Shown: piece after piece, positions 34,475 to 43,220 of the stretch
Numbering within the stretch: position 1 is the first letter of the stretch
Layout of the letters: every line of letters starts with the position of its first letter
Made by a program: the position numbers and the translations under genes
Source: Bdellovibrionales bacterium
GTDB taxonomy: Bacteria; Bdellovibrionota; Bdellovibrionia; Bdellovibrionales; JAKFYE01
Direction of reading: 5' to 3'
NCBI GenBank assembly: GCA_021731045.1
Contig: JAKFYE010000003.1
Location: forward strand, 23,306 to 87,305
Length of the DNA: 64,000 nt
The notes under the pieces: generated by a model
The model's database searches: none
Told to the model about the DNA's origin: nothing
What the model saw: the letters and a program-made list of their open reading frames with translations, nothing else

Positions 34475-36232
34475 TTAATAATCAGCATCAAGCTCGCCTC
34501 CGCCACTATCGGCGCCTCCGCCACTATCAGCGGCGCTGCCACCACTATCAGCGGCGCTGCCACCACTATCAGCGGCGCTGCCACCACTATCAGCGGCGCT
34601 GCCACCACTATCAGCGGCGCTGCCACCACTATCAGCGGCGCTGCCACCACTATCATCGGATCCGCCACCACTATCATCGGATCCGCCACCACTATCATCG
34701 CTTGAAGGTGGAGCTGGAGGTGGAGCTGGAGGTGGACCACACGGCCCTGAACCACAACTACCAAATATGAACTCTCCGTTGCCGTTAACAAGGCCGGCTG
34801 CAAGCCAATCTCGTTGATAATCTCTGCCGTTGTCTCCAATACACGCATTCGCCCAAATGTTATTTCCGCAAGGATCTTCTGGTTCTTCGGGGGGAGGGGG
34901 TGAACTTGGTGGAATAATCGGCGCGATAACAATGGCCGGAGGAGGAGGAGGAGGTGTAATCGGAGGAGGCGTCGGTGGAGTTACACTGCAAGGAAGACAA
35001 TCCCTGCCGCACGCATCTTTAATTCCACAGGCTTTACAATCGGAGACCTTCGGAGGACCTGCCTGAGGAATTGCTGTGAGATCAACAATAAATTCTTTGT
35101 TTTTAGGCAAGCCGAGGTTTCCTGCCGTGTCGACAGTCGTAACAGAAAATCGATAATATGTTTCAGCTGCCAATTTGGAAAATGAAATGTGAAAATCTAC
35201 ACCGGTCGTACGCTGAATAGACGTAGTCCCGGTTTGTCCTGGAAATAATAATCCTGGGCATGGAATCCATCCGGAATCCCAAACAGTTGGAAACAGAGTT
35301 TCGCCCCGACAAACCGGCAAGCTACCGCCTTCAGTTGAAGAAAAATTCACATCAAAATCAGTTGTACGGGTTCTACAAACTGTTGGTGGAGGAGTCAGTG
35401 CAAGCGAAGAGCCGGCACCAACCGGAATAGGATCAGAAATCGTAACAGTCGAATTATTCATATGATCCGCAACATGTGCGTAATTAGCTTGAGACGTACA
35501 TGCTTTTTGTGTCGTTCCATCCTGATATTGAACCGTAATCGTGACCAAGTATTGAATATTAGAGTTACCACCGAAAACAAGGTAGCGTTGAGATGGGTCA
35601 GCAGATCCCATAGGTGCTGATCGAAACGGTTTGACACCTGCATCTATCAACGCGCTTCCATCGATAGTTTTTGGTTCGATACGAATAAAGGTATTTCCGT
35701 TTGATAAAGTTGTGGGTTGACTCATCACTTCAAGAGGAAGATTTGTTCCTAAGTAAGCGACTCCTGGCGTTCCTGTGTAGAGCGCAGGATTAGAGTTATA
35801 TAGAGCCTCAACATAAGTGGTTGAACCTAAAATCAGATGGCTATTTGTAACTCTACCTATAGAATTAAGAACAGCTTTCCAATCATTTGAAATGGGGTCT
35901 CCCCAAAAGCCGTCTCTAGCCGTGGCAGGCAATTTAGCTAAAAAAGCATTTAATTGTGCCGGCGCAACAGCGGTATAGAAAGCCTGTTCTCCACCAACGG
36001 AATCCAAATAGACAGGCAATACATTATCTCGCGATCCAGCCGAATTAATTTGATCGATCACACTTTGTGCATAGGTATTACACTCAGACATGTTGCCGAG
36101 TTTAATTGTTGCAATCTTTTGTGAGACGGTGAATTGCGAAACGCTAAATCCGACGATGACCAAGACGCCCATCGCCACCATAACTTCTGGTAAGCTCATG
36201 CCTTTAATATCTTTAAAATATTTTTTTAGCAA
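34475..36232 (-). CDS. Large pseudopilin-like protein with repetitive acidic Gly/Ser tail
   Basis: The N-terminus is a class III prepilin leader, MLKKYFKDIKG followed by MSLPEVMVAMGVLVIVGF: cleavage after Gly, then Glu at +5 and a hydrophobic helix, as in type IV pilins and type II secretion pseudopilins. At 585 residues it is far larger than a normal pilin, with a beta-rich globular body and cysteine-rich and proline-rich segments (CKACGIKDACGRDCLPC, PPPITPPPPPP). The final ~75 residues are tandem seven-residue repeats of the forms SDDSGGG and SAADSGG. The start is TTG at 36232 preceded by GGTGGTG. It may be a minor-pilin adhesin. No pilus assembly genes are adjacent. Confidence 0.82.
   Translation of the reverse strand: MLKKYFKDIKGMSLPEVMVAMGVLVIVGFSVSQFTVSQKIATIKLGNMSECNTYAQSVIDQINSAGSRDNVLPVYLDSVGGEQAFYTAVAPAQLNAFLAKLPATARDGFWGDPISNDWKAVLNSIGRVTNSHLILGSTTYVEALYNSNPALYTGTPGVAYLGTNLPLEVMSQPTTLSNGNTFIRIEPKTIDGSALIDAGVKPFRSAPMGSADPSQRYLVFGGNSNIQYLVTITVQYQDGTTQKACTSQANYAHVADHMNNSTVTISDPIPVGAGSSLALTPPPTVCRTRTTDFDVNFSSTEGGSLPVCRGETLFPTVWDSGWIPCPGLLFPGQTGTTSIQRTTGVDFHISFSKLAAETYYRFSVTTVDTAGNLGLPKNKEFIVDLTAIPQAGPPKVSDCKACGIKDACGRDCLPCSVTPPTPPPITPPPPPPAIVIAPIIPPSSPPPPEEPEDPCGNNIWANACIGDNGRDYQRDWLAAGLVNGNGEFIFGSCGSGPCGPPPAPPPAPPSSDDSGGGSDDSGGGSDDSGGSAADSGGSAADSGGSAADSGGSAADSGGSAADSGGSAADSGGGADSGGGELDADY
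34511..34700. repeat. 21-bp tandem repeat inside the pseudopilin gene
   Basis: Six near-identical 21-bp units (GCGGCGCTGCCACCACTATCA on the plus strand, quoted as its parts GCGGCGCTGCC and ACCACTATCA) are followed by two variants with GGATCCGCC. They encode the SAADSGG and SDDSGGG repeats. Near identity at DNA level indicates recent expansion and probable copy-number variation between strains. Confidence 0.9.
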
Positions 36233-36379
36233 ATTACACCACCATAAATATTTGAAACCTACGGTTTCTGAGTTTGTTAACCTTCAGTTTTGTATTCAAC
36301 TAAAACCCAAGAACCAAAGGTTTAGCTCTTCTCAATAATATATATCGGAAAAAAACGTTTAAAACTTAATCACTTAATA

Positions 36380-36400
36380 TGTGTCTCAAATTGAGACACA
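36380..36400. promoter_or_regulatory. Perfect operator-like dyad
   Basis: TGTGTCTCAA and TTGAGACACA form a perfect 10-bp inverted repeat around one A. No T-tract follows on either strand, so a terminator is unlikely; this looks like a dimeric regulator's binding site. It lies 148 bp upstream of the pseudopilin start and 52 bp downstream of nusB. Confidence 0.45.
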
Positions 36401-36451
36401 AGCTAAAAATAAAATTGATTTTTTGATAAAAATTAATATTTAAGAGCGGAT

Positions 36452-36883
36452 TTAAGAGTCAAATAAACGATTCTGACGAGCCACTTGATCCAAAATGCCA
36501 TTTATAAAGGCTGCAGATTCTGCGTTGCCGAAAGTTTTACCTATTTCGATGGCTTCGTTAATTACGACTTTTGGCGGTACGTCTCGGTTTTCGAATAAAA
36601 GTTCGTAAACTGCGATTCGAAGGGTGTTTCGGTCGACGCGGTCCATTCGTGACATTTTCCAATGAGGACTATGTGATTGAATTGCACTGTCAATGGCGGT
36701 TTGATGTTCAACCACACCAAACGCGATCTTTTCGCAGTACTCAAGTACGTTTTCTTGAGGACGAAAATTTGAAATAAAATGAGTGAATGAAGTTTTCATG
36801 TCAAAGCCTGGTTGGTATTCTAATTGAAAAAGAACTTGCAGCGCGAGTTCGCGTGACTGACGACGAATTGTTTGTGATGTCAT
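36452..36883 (-). CDS. nusB: Transcription antitermination protein NusB
   Basis: NusB with NusE binds boxA and promotes rRNA antitermination. The 143-residue helical protein begins with RRQSRELALQVLFQLEY and has RMDRVDRNTLRIAVYELLF and INEAIEIGKTFGNAESAAFINGILD (cited in part), all family signatures. Its start overlaps the nrdR stop as ATGA, so the two are co-translated; nrdR-nusB linkage (often with ribD/ribH) is common. Confidence 0.95.
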   Translation of the reverse strand: MTSQTIRRQSRELALQVLFQLEYQPGFDMKTSFTHFISNFRPQENVLEYCEKIAFGVVEHQTAIDSAIQSHSPHWKMSRMDRVDRNTLRIAVYELLFENRDVPPKVVINEAIEIGKTFGNAESAAFINGILDQVARQNRLFDS

Positions 36884-37335
36884 AATTCAAGCCCTTCCCC
36901 ATCGAGTTTTTTTAAAAATTCATCCAAATTGCTAAAGGTTCGGTGGACACTTGCAAAGCGTACATACGCCACGTGATCGACCTCTTTGAGTTCTCCTAAA
37001 ACGCGATTTCCGATTTGAGACGCTGGGATTTCGGTATGCCCATTTTTAAGAACCCAATTACTCACGGACTCTGCGATCGATTCGATTTTGCTCTTTGTTA
37101 CAGGGCGCTTTTGGCAAGCCGCACGAATACCGTGCAAAATTTTCTCTCTAGAAAATGTTTCGGTTCGACCATCTTTTTTAATCACGGTGGGTAATAAAAC
37201 GATTAATGATTCCTGAGTGGAGAAGCGATTTTTACACTGGAGGCACTCACGGCGTCTGCGGATGACTTCTCCTGACTTTTGGGCGCGTGTTTCAACTACG
37301 CGATCAGTTTGTGCTCCACAATACGGACACTTCAT
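36880..37335 (-). CDS. nrdR: Ribonucleotide reductase repressor NrdR
   Basis: NrdR senses ATP/dATP and represses nrd genes. The zinc ribbon is complete (MKCPYCG near residue 3 and CLQCKNRF near 34), followed by the ATP-cone domain (VIKKDGRTETFSREKILHGIRAACQKRPV, cited in part as VIKKDGRTETFSREK). The length of 151 residues is typical. GAGG lies 5 nt before the ATG. It heads the nrdR-nusB unit and diverges from the gene at 37518. Confidence 0.96.
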   Translation of the reverse strand: MKCPYCGAQTDRVVETRAQKSGEVIRRRRECLQCKNRFSTQESLIVLLPTVIKKDGRTETFSREKILHGIRAACQKRPVTKSKIESIAESVSNWVLKNGHTEIPASQIGNRVLGELKEVDHVAYVRFASVHRTFSNLDEFLKKLDGEGLEL

Positions 37336-37517
37336 AAGAACCTCAAAATTAAAAGAACGAGGTGTGAGGTGTAGGGTACAACCGTAAGTCCGTCAAGTGT
37401 CCGAAATTTGTTGTGGGGACCATGGACTTTCTGCATCATTTGGTGGTAAGGACGGGATTAGATTTTAATATATAGTTTGGGTTTTACCCAGGTCGCAGTA
37501 TTTCTGGGAGGTTTTTA

Positions 37518-38189
37518 ATGAAGTTTTATAAAGTTCTCGCCTGTTTCGGATTAGGTCTTATTATCGCAAGTTCGGCTCATGCAAAACGAATCGAAATTCA
37601 AAATAATGAAACTAAAGAAGAAGTTGAAGAAGAAACTTCTGCGCCTACCGGTCGTGGAGAAGCGACAAAGTATTTTTCAAAATCCCGCCGAAGCCCAGCC
37701 GCCGCGGGCTCGCGTGATCATTATTTAGGAATTCACGTTGGCGGATTTATGAGCTCTGAGTCTTACGTTTGGGGCAGAGAAGAAAAGGCCGAAGACATTG
37801 GCAAAATGAATATTGGTGTTACATACCGTATGGGCGAATGGATTAATGCGGCTGATTTTCTCCTTCGTGGCGATTTTATTAGTTACGAAGTGGATGAAGC
37901 TAAACCTTTGAAACTCAGCGTGATATTTGCTGCTGCTTTTCCAGATTCGAACAGTCGCTTTCCTTTGTATTTTGGAGCAGGAGTTGGTCCTGGTATCTTC
38001 TTTAAACAGGCTAAGAATGAATCGCCAGTGTCTTTAGATTACCAACTCTTCGGTGGTTTGCGATTTTTCGACGTCATTGAGAGTGTTGGATTTTTTGGCG
38101 AAGCCGGACTAAAAAATCATTTTAATCTTCTGAGCGATGGACAATTTAATAGCGTATTTTACTCGGTAGGAGCTCTGTTTACATTTTGA
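37518..38189 (+). CDS. Outer-membrane beta-barrel-like protein
   Basis: A 223-residue exported protein with signal peptide (GLIIASSAHA) and GGGAGG 6 nt before the ATG. After a polar, Glu-rich stretch (residues 25-60) the rest alternates hydrophobic and polar residues with many aromatics and Gly, and ends in VGALFTF; a C-terminal Phe is typical of outer-membrane barrels. About eight strands would fit. The function is unknown. Its TGA overlaps the TTG start of rsmB, an odd coupling of an envelope protein with an rRNA methyltransferase. Confidence 0.75.
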   Translation: MKFYKVLACFGLGLIIASSAHAKRIEIQNNETKEEVEEETSAPTGRGEATKYFSKSRRSPAAAGSRDHYLGIHVGGFMSSESYVWGREEKAEDIGKMNIGVTYRMGEWINAADFLLRGDFISYEVDEAKPLKLSVIFAAAFPDSNSRFPLYFGAGVGPGIFFKQAKNESPVSLDYQLFGGLRFFDVIESVGFFGEAGLKNHFNLLSDGQFNSVFYSVGALFTF

Positions 38190-39388
38190 AGCTCCATCGT
38201 CATCTCGTTCTTGAAGTTATATCGATTCTTAAAGCTATTTTTAGTGATGGCGTTTATTCAGATAAAGCCATCGAGGCGGCACTCAAATCACATCCTAAAT
38301 GGGGAGCCCGCGATCGTCACTTTGTGGCCGAAACTGTTTACGAATCGGTGCGATGGTGGCGACGTATTTGGTCGTGCCTGGGCATTAAAGCCAATACGAA
38401 ATCAGAGTCTTTATTTTTATTTATCGCCGCTCTTTGGGTTGTAGAAGATAAAGACATTCCAGATTGGCCAGAACTCAAAAATCTAGATGTTCAATCTATC
38501 AAAACGCGATGGCAACAAATGGACAAATCTTCGGCTGATTATCATGCTGTACCCACGTGGTTGCATGAACTGGGGCAGCAAGAGTTAGGCTCACAATGGA
38601 TCGCGGCGATTGAAGGTTTAAACCGCAAGGCAGATGTGGTTTTAAGAGCAAATACGCTCAAGACAATTCCTAAAGCGTTAGTTGACACTTTAAAAACCGA
38701 ACTCATCGAAAGCGAAACGCTCGAAAATTATGCCGAAGCTGTGCGCCTTTTAAAACGCGCCAACGTATTTCGTACAAATGCATTCAAAGATGGGCTCTTC
38801 GAAGTTCAAGATGCGGCTTCGCAAAAAGTGGTCGCAATGTTAGAGCCCCAAATGGGCGAGCGAGTGATTGACGCGTGCGCCGGAGCCGGGGGAAAGTCCT
38901 TACATTTAGCGGCTCGTATGAAAAATAAGGGCAAAGTCATTTCGCTCGATATTCATGAACACAAACTTGAAGAATTAAAAAGGCGCGCCCGTCGTAACAG
39001 CATTGATATTATCGAAACCCGTGTCATTGATACAAATAAAACGATCAAACGTTTGGAACAAACAGCCGATGCCGTACTTTTAGACGTACCTTGTACTGGC
39101 TTAGGCGCTCTACGACGAAATCCTGATACTAAGTGGAAGCTTCGTCCAGAAAATTTAACTACGCTTTTAGAAACTCAAAAACAAATTCTGCAAGACTATT
39201 CTAAAATGGTAAAGCCAAACGGAAGAATGGTGTACGCGACTTGCAGCATTTTACCTTCTGAAAACGAAAAACAAGTACAAAACTTTATTAAGACAAATCC
39301 AAATTGGACACTCACCCAAGAGCACCGCGAATGGCCACACATTAATGGATTCGACGGCTTCTATATGGCGCTGCTCAAAAATAATTAA
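38186..39388 (+). CDS. RsmB-like 16S rRNA/NOL1-NOP2 m5C methyltransferase
   Basis: An N-terminal NusB-like helical domain (residues 1-140) precedes an SAM-dependent m5C methyltransferase domain. SAM motif I is DACAGAGGKSLHLAARM. The two catalytic cysteines are in DVPCTGLGALRRNPD (motif IV) and ATCSILPSENE (motif VI). This matches RsmB, which methylates C967 of 16S rRNA, although RsmF or other RCMT members cannot be excluded. The start is TTG, overlapping the stop of the preceding gene. The giant palindrome at 39390 begins 2 nt after its stop. Confidence 0.88.
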   Translation: MKLHRHLVLEVISILKAIFSDGVYSDKAIEAALKSHPKWGARDRHFVAETVYESVRWWRRIWSCLGIKANTKSESLFLFIAALWVVEDKDIPDWPELKNLDVQSIKTRWQQMDKSSADYHAVPTWLHELGQQELGSQWIAAIEGLNRKADVVLRANTLKTIPKALVDTLKTELIESETLENYAEAVRLLKRANVFRTNAFKDGLFEVQDAASQKVVAMLEPQMGERVIDACAGAGGKSLHLAARMKNKGKVISLDIHEHKLEELKRRARRNSIDIIETRVIDTNKTIKRLEQTADAVLLDVPCTGLGALRRNPDTKWKLRPENLTTLLETQKQILQDYSKMVKPNGRMVYATCSILPSENEKQVQNFIKTNPNWTLTQEHREWPHINGFDGFYMALLKNN

Positions 39389-39389
39389 T

Positions 39390-39629
39390 TTCTAATTTTC
39401 TGACTTCATTGAGATCAACTCTATGAATGAAGAGCTCTCTTTTTTCTTTCTATGTTCGTAAATCAGGGCGCCCCTCCGTGGGCGCATGAGCGCGCTCTCG
39501 CGGCCATCGTGGCCGCGAGTGGACTATGCGTCCACCGCGCGCTCAATCCTGATTTACGAACATAGAAAGAAAAAAGAGAGCTCTTCATGTCTACTTTAGA
39601 AACATCTCAATGAAGTCAGAAAATTAGAA
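39390..39629. repeat. Giant bipartite palindrome, copy 3 (distinct core)
   Basis: The outer stem is 26 bp perfect (39390-39415 with 39604-39629) and the inner stem 41 bp perfect (39427-39467 with 39548-39588), separated by an 11/15-nt internal loop. The 80-nt core is very GC-rich and folds into a hairpin GCGCCC/GGGCGC, then a stem GAGCGCGC/GCGCGCTC enclosing two hairpins: CTCGCGGCC/GGCCGCGAG and TGGAC/GTCCA. The stems are AT-rich, in contrast with the core. It occupies the whole gap between convergent rsmB and the gene at 39635. Architecture matches the two other giant palindromes, but sequence does not. Confidence 0.92.
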
Positions 39630-39634
39630 CTTAA

Positions 39635-40162
39635 TTACTTTTGAATGACAGGTGGGGATTGGGAGTCAGATGGGGCCGTGTCGGAGTGTAGAAGCGATTT
39701 GATTTTAGGTGTGCGAAGGGTGATGTTGGGCATTGTGAGGAGGTTGCATAAGAGGGCACCGAATCCATAGAGGTAAAACCTAGAAGAGTCTTTTAGGATG
39801 AAGCCGTAATAAAAGCCGATCATGATAAAAATTTCGTTTGTAAAAAGAAAGAGGGCGTACAGGGCAGAGAGCTGGCCCAATTGGCCTAATGTCGGATTTT
39901 GAAGTCCTAAGACGACTTTTTTAATCTTTATTTGTAACCAAAATGAGAGTGCCAGGCTGGCGCCGATGAGTACATTAATAATGGTGTCGGCCGTCGAAGT
40001 AATAACAAGTTTTTGATCTTGCCATTCTTCGGATAGAGAAGCGCCAACGAGTAGTAGCATAATGACCGACGATGTGAAACCGATCCATATAAACCAGTTT
40101 GTGCGATTAAAGTAAGACTGATCTGTATCCATGTTTGTTTGCTTAGCGTGATTTGACCGCAT
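39635..40162 (-). CDS. Four-span membrane protein, unknown
   Basis: A 175-residue protein with about four hydrophobic segments (WFIWIGFTSSVIMLLLVGAS, NVLIGASLALSFWLQI, LSALYALFLFTNEIFIMIGF and FYLYGFGALLCNLL) and a polar C-terminus. The start at 40162 overlaps the desaturase stop by 20 nt; an internal ATG at 40132 is also possible and neither has a clear ribosome site. The overlap suggests co-expression with the fatty acid desaturase. No family is recognised. Confidence 0.65.
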   Translation of the reverse strand: MRSNHAKQTNMDTDQSYFNRTNWFIWIGFTSSVIMLLLVGASLSEEWQDQKLVITSTADTIINVLIGASLALSFWLQIKIKKVVLGLQNPTLGQLGQLSALYALFLFTNEIFIMIGFYYGFILKDSSRFYLYGFGALLCNLLTMPNITLRTPKIKSLLHSDTAPSDSQSPPVIQK

Positions 40163-41342
40163 AATTTTTAACGGCAGATGTTTTTTGAGTAAGAGGGTTA
40201 ATTAACACCGAGGTGTTTTTGTAAATTCTCGGAGTGCGATAAAGATCGAGCATCGCTTGCCACTTGGGCGTAACTTGAAAACGATCTGGCCACTCGCTTT
40301 TAATCGCGTTGTGAAGCACGCGCGCGTGGCGACTCGACACCGTCGGAAAAATATGATGTTCGACATGATAACCAAAATGAAGGCTCAAAAATTCTAAAAT
40401 CGGATGATTTGTAACCGTTACCGAATTAATCAAAGGGTCATTGACGTTGGTGAGAGGGCTTAAATTGTGATTGGTCGAAATATAGCTCATCACGGCGTAA
40501 TTTTGAATGAAAAAAGGAATGACCCATACCCATAAAAGCGAGCCCACGCCACCAAACTTGACCGCAACCGCAAGAAACGAAAAGTAAAAAAAGATTTGCA
40601 ATGCAAACTCTTTGTTTACGCGTTTATGATCAATGCCATCGTAAATGCTATTGCGAAACCGTAGATAGATTTGAGCGACAAACATATTAAAACTAAACCA
40701 GAAAAAGAAATAAGAATAGCTTCGAATGGTGCCAGCACCCGGTGTAAACGGAAACATAAAACGCATAAATTTAGAATGCTTATAAATTCGTGCGGTTGGA
40801 AAAGCGTCAGGATCTAAAATAAGACTTTGTGTATTTCCGTGATGAAGTTTGTTGTGCCAAAATTTCCAAAAAGTAATCGAAGCCATAAAAGGTGATAAGC
40901 AAATAAAACCAATAATATTTTGAATACGAGCATTACGAATGACACTTCCGTGCATAACTTCGTGACCAATAAATCCGAGCATGCCTAACGAAAATCCTAA
41001 AACTAAAGAAAGCAAAAGTTTAATGGGCCACACGGGTTGTATCCAGACTAAAAAATAAAAACAGAGCAAGGCCGCTGTCCAGTAGCCAAAAAAATATAAA
41101 ATTTGAGACGGTACGGGCTTAAAAATTTTAGGATCCAATTTTTTTCTAAGAATCGCACCATAGTATGAAGATGGATAGAGCGTGGCTTTCGGCTCTGAAG
41201 TTTTATTTAATGGCGATTCGGGCAAGATTTCAGGAATAGTCATTGTGGAAGTCTCTAATCTTTTTAAAATGTCGTTTTGTGAAGGTGTATGTGCTGTGTC
41301 TGATGAAGTTTCATCAAGGGCTATAGGATATTGTAAAGTCAT
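40143..41342 (-). CDS. Membrane fatty acid desaturase
   Basis: A 399-residue acyl-lipid-type desaturase with three histidine boxes: HEVMH (127-131), HNKLHH (163-168) and HVEHH near residue 325, and at least four membrane segments. It introduces double bonds into membrane fatty acyl chains using a di-iron centre. The first ~45 residues are polar and could be over-extended; ATG 41246 is an alternative start. It lies 75 bp downstream of potD in the same direction and overlaps the next membrane protein gene. Confidence 0.9.
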   Translation of the reverse strand: MTLQYPIALDETSSDTAHTPSQNDILKRLETSTMTIPEILPESPLNKTSEPKATLYPSSYYGAILRKKLDPKIFKPVPSQILYFFGYWTAALLCFYFLVWIQPVWPIKLLLSLVLGFSLGMLGFIGHEVMHGSVIRNARIQNIIGFICLSPFMASITFWKFWHNKLHHGNTQSLILDPDAFPTARIYKHSKFMRFMFPFTPGAGTIRSYSYFFFWFSFNMFVAQIYLRFRNSIYDGIDHKRVNKEFALQIFFYFSFLAVAVKFGGVGSLLWVWVIPFFIQNYAVMSYISTNHNLSPLTNVNDPLINSVTVTNHPILEFLSLHFGYHVEHHIFPTVSSRHARVLHNAIKSEWPDRFQVTPKWQAMLDLYRTPRIYKNTSVLINPLTQKTSAVKNYAVKSR

Positions 41343-41417
41343 TGAAGGATCGTATAAAATTGAGGTGCGTAAAGCAATGTGGGTTTTTGAGATAGCATTT
41401 ATAACGCATCTAGGCCA

Positions 41418-42437
41418 TCACTTCATTTTAGCCTCGGTCCACAGCTGATCGATTTGATCGGCGGAAGAACCTAAATCTTTTAGAAATTCGAGTTTAGAGG
41501 CTCCAAGTTTCACTATATTCTGCGCTTTCAACGTCTTGTCTTTAATCTTCTTTTCTGCCGCTTTATTTGGTGAGGCATAACCCAGCTCTTCGGTGACTTT
41601 TGCTCCGATTACAGGATCCAAAAGATAATTAAGAAATGCATAAGCTAATTCTGTGTTGCGAGCTGATTTAGGAATAGCCAATGTATCCACCCAAACAGTC
41701 GCGCCCTCCTTGGGAACAACATAGCGAAGTTCGGGTTTCTTTTTGTTTATTTGAAAGGCATCTCCACTATAAATTTGCGCAATCCAAATATCACCAGAAA
41801 GAACATGTTGTTTAGGGTCAGACGAAAAAAGCCGTACAGAAGGTTTTATTTTTATAAGTTCAGCTTGTGCTGCTCTCAGATCATCTGTCTTGGTGCTATT
41901 GCAAGAGTGTCCAGCTGATCGTAACATGGCACCAAAAACTTCCCGAGAGTCATCTAATAGCGCAACTTTGCCTTTGTATTTCGGGTCCGCGAGTTGTTTC
42001 CATGACGTAATAGACTCTTTCACTAGTTTGGAATTGTAAATCAAACCGGTCGTACCCCAAGTATAGGGCACGGTATGTTTATTTTTAGGATCGTAAGGAG
42101 TATCGACAAATTCTTTGGCAATATTTTTTAGGTTAGGTAATTTTGAATGGTCTAAATCTACAAGATATCCACCTTCGACAAGTGCGCGAATCATGTAATC
42201 GCTGGGGATGATAACGTCGTACCCTTTTGCGCCGGATTGAAATTTCGCGAGCATTTCTTCGTTATTTGAAAAATTATCATATTTAATTTTGGCATTAAAT
42301 TTTTTTTCAAAGGACTGAATCACCTCGCTCGGCATGTAGTCGCTCATAGCAAACAAATGCAGTGTCTGAGGGTCCGCTGCCGACGCATGGAGGACCATAA
42401 AAAGAATGGGAGTTATGAGTGCACAAAAAACTTTCAT
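41418..42437 (-). CDS. potD: Polyamine ABC transporter substrate-binding protein
   Basis: Periplasmic spermidine/putrescine-binding protein, 339 residues, with signal peptide MKVFCALITPILFMVLHASA. Family features include FEKKFNAKIKYDNFSNNEEMLAKF (cited in part), YDVIIPSDYM, VPYTWGTTGLIYN and YSGDAFQ. AGGAG lies 7 nt before the ATG. It is the last gene of the potABCD unit, 9 bp after potC. The ligand could be spermidine, putrescine or a related polyamine. Confidence 0.93.
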   Translation of the reverse strand: MKVFCALITPILFMVLHASAADPQTLHLFAMSDYMPSEVIQSFEKKFNAKIKYDNFSNNEEMLAKFQSGAKGYDVIIPSDYMIRALVEGGYLVDLDHSKLPNLKNIAKEFVDTPYDPKNKHTVPYTWGTTGLIYNSKLVKESITSWKQLADPKYKGKVALLDDSREVFGAMLRSAGHSCNSTKTDDLRAAQAELIKIKPSVRLFSSDPKQHVLSGDIWIAQIYSGDAFQINKKKPELRYVVPKEGATVWVDTLAIPKSARNTELAYAFLNYLLDPVIGAKVTEELGYASPNKAAEKKIKDKTLKAQNIVKLGASKLEFLKDLGSSADQIDQLWTEAKMK

Positions 42438-42446
42438 AACAATCTC

Positions 42447-43220
42447 CTATAAAGTCTGACGTGATGACTTTCCGGTTAAATAGGCAAGGCTCACAAATAG
42501 CACGCTCCCCATCAAGATTAAAGAGCTTAATGCATTGACCTCGGGTATGACGCCGAACTTTAACATGCTATAAATCTTCATAGGTAGAGTTGTGGCGTCT
42601 ACACCCGCAGTAAAAAATGCGATAATAAAATCATCAAAACTTAAAGTAAAGACCATGAGCATACCTGAAATCAATGCCGGTTTTAACTGGGGAAGTGTAA
42701 TTTGCATAAATGTTTTCAATTCACTAGCGCCCAAATCTGAAGCCGCTTCTTCTAAAAGAGCGTCCATTGCATGGAGCCGGCTGCGAACTTGGGCTGCGAC
42801 GTAGGCCGCGCCAAAAGAGGCATGAGCTATGACGACCGAAAACTTGCCTAATGGTAAGCGAATAAAATCAAAAAAAGCTAGCAAAGCTAGGGCAATAACA
42901 ATATCGGGAAACACGATCGGTAGGTTTGCAATTTTTTTTAAGAGCGATTTGCCTTTTATGTGCGAGCGAGACATGGACATACCTAAGGCTAATCCTAAAA
43001 AGCCGCTGATCCAGGTAGCAAAAAATGCTATAAAGAAAGAGTTGTAAAGCGATTCAAGAATAGATTCGTTATCTAAAAGTTTAAGATACCAATTAAAAGT
43101 AAAACCTAACCATTCGGCACCGCTATCAGCAATATTGAACGACATAATAATTAAAACCAACATCGGCAAAAATAAAAAACCATAAAGCAAAAGAGAAAAG
43201 CTAGCCCCGAGCCAAATCAT
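42447..43220 (-). CDS. potC: Polyamine ABC transporter permease PotC
   Basis: Six-span permease with the EAA-loop motif (EEAASDLGASELKTFMQITLPQLKPALISG, cited in part as EEAASDLGASELKTF) for contact with the ATPase. The frame is open from 43250, but ATG 43220 overlaps the potB stop as ATGA and has AGGTGA upstream, so it is preferred (257 residues). With PotB it forms the membrane channel. Confidence 0.93.
   Translation of the reverse strand: MIWLGASFSLLLYGFLFLPMLVLIIMSFNIADSGAEWLGFTFNWYLKLLDNESILESLYNSFFIAFFATWISGFLGLALGMSMSRSHIKGKSLLKKIANLPIVFPDIVIALALLAFFDFIRLPLGKFSVVIAHASFGAAYVAAQVRSRLHAMDALLEEAASDLGASELKTFMQITLPQLKPALISGMLMVFTLSFDDFIIAFFTAGVDATTLPMKIYSMLKFGVIPEVNALSSLILMGSVLFVSLAYLTGKSSRQTL

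Noticed and set aside
34511..34700. Possible CRISPR array
   Set aside because: Units are contiguous 21-bp tandem repeats with no spacers and lie within a coding frame.
34459..34932. Long alternative frames over the 21-bp repeats (AAPLIVV-type and RRCHHYQ-type)
   Set aside because: By-products of a repeat whose length is divisible by three; the pseudopilin frame has the leader and conserved body.
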